A stretch of 64,000 bases of DNA, taken from the NCBI GenBank assembly GCA_035270785.1, contig DATESN010000031.1, forward strand, positions 1 to 64,000, given 5' to 3'. The position numbers were made by a program, and so were the translations under genes. Shown here piece after piece: positions 63,817 through 64,000 of this stretch. Numbering within the stretch: position 1 is the first letter of the stretch; every line of letters begins with the position of its first letter. The notes under the pieces are model-generated. The model saw only the letters and a program-made list of their open reading frames with translations, searched no databases and was not told where the DNA came from. Source of the stretch: DATESN01 sp035270785 (GTDB lineage: Bacteria > Bacillota > Clostridia > Lachnospirales > Lachnospiraceae).

Positions 63817-64000
63817 ATGACGAGAGAAGAATTTAAAAACTTAATCAAACATCATCCTATTTATCTGGATGGAGCAACCGGTTCCAATCTTATGAAAAGA
63901 GGGATGCCTTCTGGAGTGTGTCCTGAAAAGTGGATTTTAGAAAACAGCAAGATATTACTGGATTTACAAAAGGAATTTATAGAAGCTGGATCCAATATCA
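63817..64000 (+). CDS. homocysteine S-methyltransferase / MetH N-terminal domain (partial, cut by window end)
   Basis: The first 61 codons only: MTREEFKNLIKHHPIYLDGA, TGSNLMKRGMPSG, ending in EAGSNI. The LDGATGSNL segment and the CPEKWILEN pattern are the start of the homocysteine methyltransferase barrel found in MetH and in standalone or corrinoid-linked enzymes. GAGGGG precedes the ATG. Whether it is full MetH cannot be seen. Confidence 0.8.
   Translation, partial: MTREEFKNLIKHHPIYLDGATGSNLMKRGMPSGVCPEKWILENSKILLDLQKEFIEAGSNI

Overview
The window looks like a chromosomal segment of a low-G+C, anaerobic, spore-forming member of the Clostridia, most likely the Lachnospiraceae. The evidence is AT-rich codon use with strong AGGAGG ribosome sites, an oxygen-sensitive class III ribonucleotide reductase, a monomeric [FeFe] hydrogenase, spore genes (cotJABC and a GerA/SpoVAF family protein), a NifU-like/GGGtGRT pair and glycogen genes. 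The genus cannot be fixed from sequence alone.

Layout. 0.1-7.3 kb: an aminotransferase; an nrdD-nrdG-dut nucleotide operon with a promoter followed by two NrdR-type boxes; a spoVAF/gerA-like gene; a DegV protein. 7.3-13.0 kb: the spore-coat operon cotJA-cotJB-cotJC (minus strand), with cotJC split by a 4.66-kb element. 13.2-24 kb: Na+/solute symporter, [FeFe] hydrogenase, gltX, UvrD-like helicase, DUF1292, a GH13 protein that has lost catalytic residues, a DUF5662 protein, a repeat-containing small protein and trpS. 24-28.4 kb: a polyamine ABC transporter (potABCD) with an XRE-cupin regulator. 28.6-33.8 kb: lactonase, aroC, a VanY-type carboxypeptidase, tgt and yajC. 33.9-44.9 kb: leuB-ilvD-ilvB, an L,D-transpeptidase, serC-serA, a membrane-anchored C-type-lectin-like protein and a DUF1015 protein. 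44.9-50.3 kb: glgB, mscS, tRNA-Thr(CGU) and an SsuBC-like ABC pair. 50.4-61.1 kb: argH, asd, two cyclic-di-GMP-type proteins, a P-loop ATPase, a type IA topoisomerase and a beta-helix acyltransferase-like protein. 61.3-64 kb: the NifU-like/GGGtGRT pair, a lipoprotein and the start of a homocysteine methyltransferase gene.

The main discovery is at 7.3-12.05 kb. The cotJC reading frame is normal up to codon 175 (ending HFQRFGE) and then runs into foreign sequence. The missing C-terminus (ALRLVQDR...NPAFDRCKE, stop) lies intact and in frame 4.66 kb away at 7286-7366. Both junctions share the 10-bp core TTTGGTGAAG (minus strand). Joining the two inner ends of the intervening DNA recreates a 48-bp attP with symmetric arms, as expected for a large serine recombinase, and such a recombinase is encoded 20 bp from one junction. 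The element otherwise carries only a 51-codon ORF, a zinc alcohol dehydrogenase, an aldo/keto reductase and a RbsD/FucU-family protein. Precise excision would restore a 201-residue CotJC. The arrangement resembles the skin element of sigK: a possible mother-cell-specific excision switch in a coat Mn-catalase-family gene. Whether it excises during sporulation, or simply inactivates cotJC, cannot be told from sequence.

Most other genes are standard housekeeping or biosynthesis. Other points of interest are the NrdR promoter, the degenerate GlgX-like protein, the serC-serA-DUF1015 neighbourhood (no SerB-type phosphatase gene was seen in the window), the C-type-lectin-like protein and the hexapeptide-repeat small protein.
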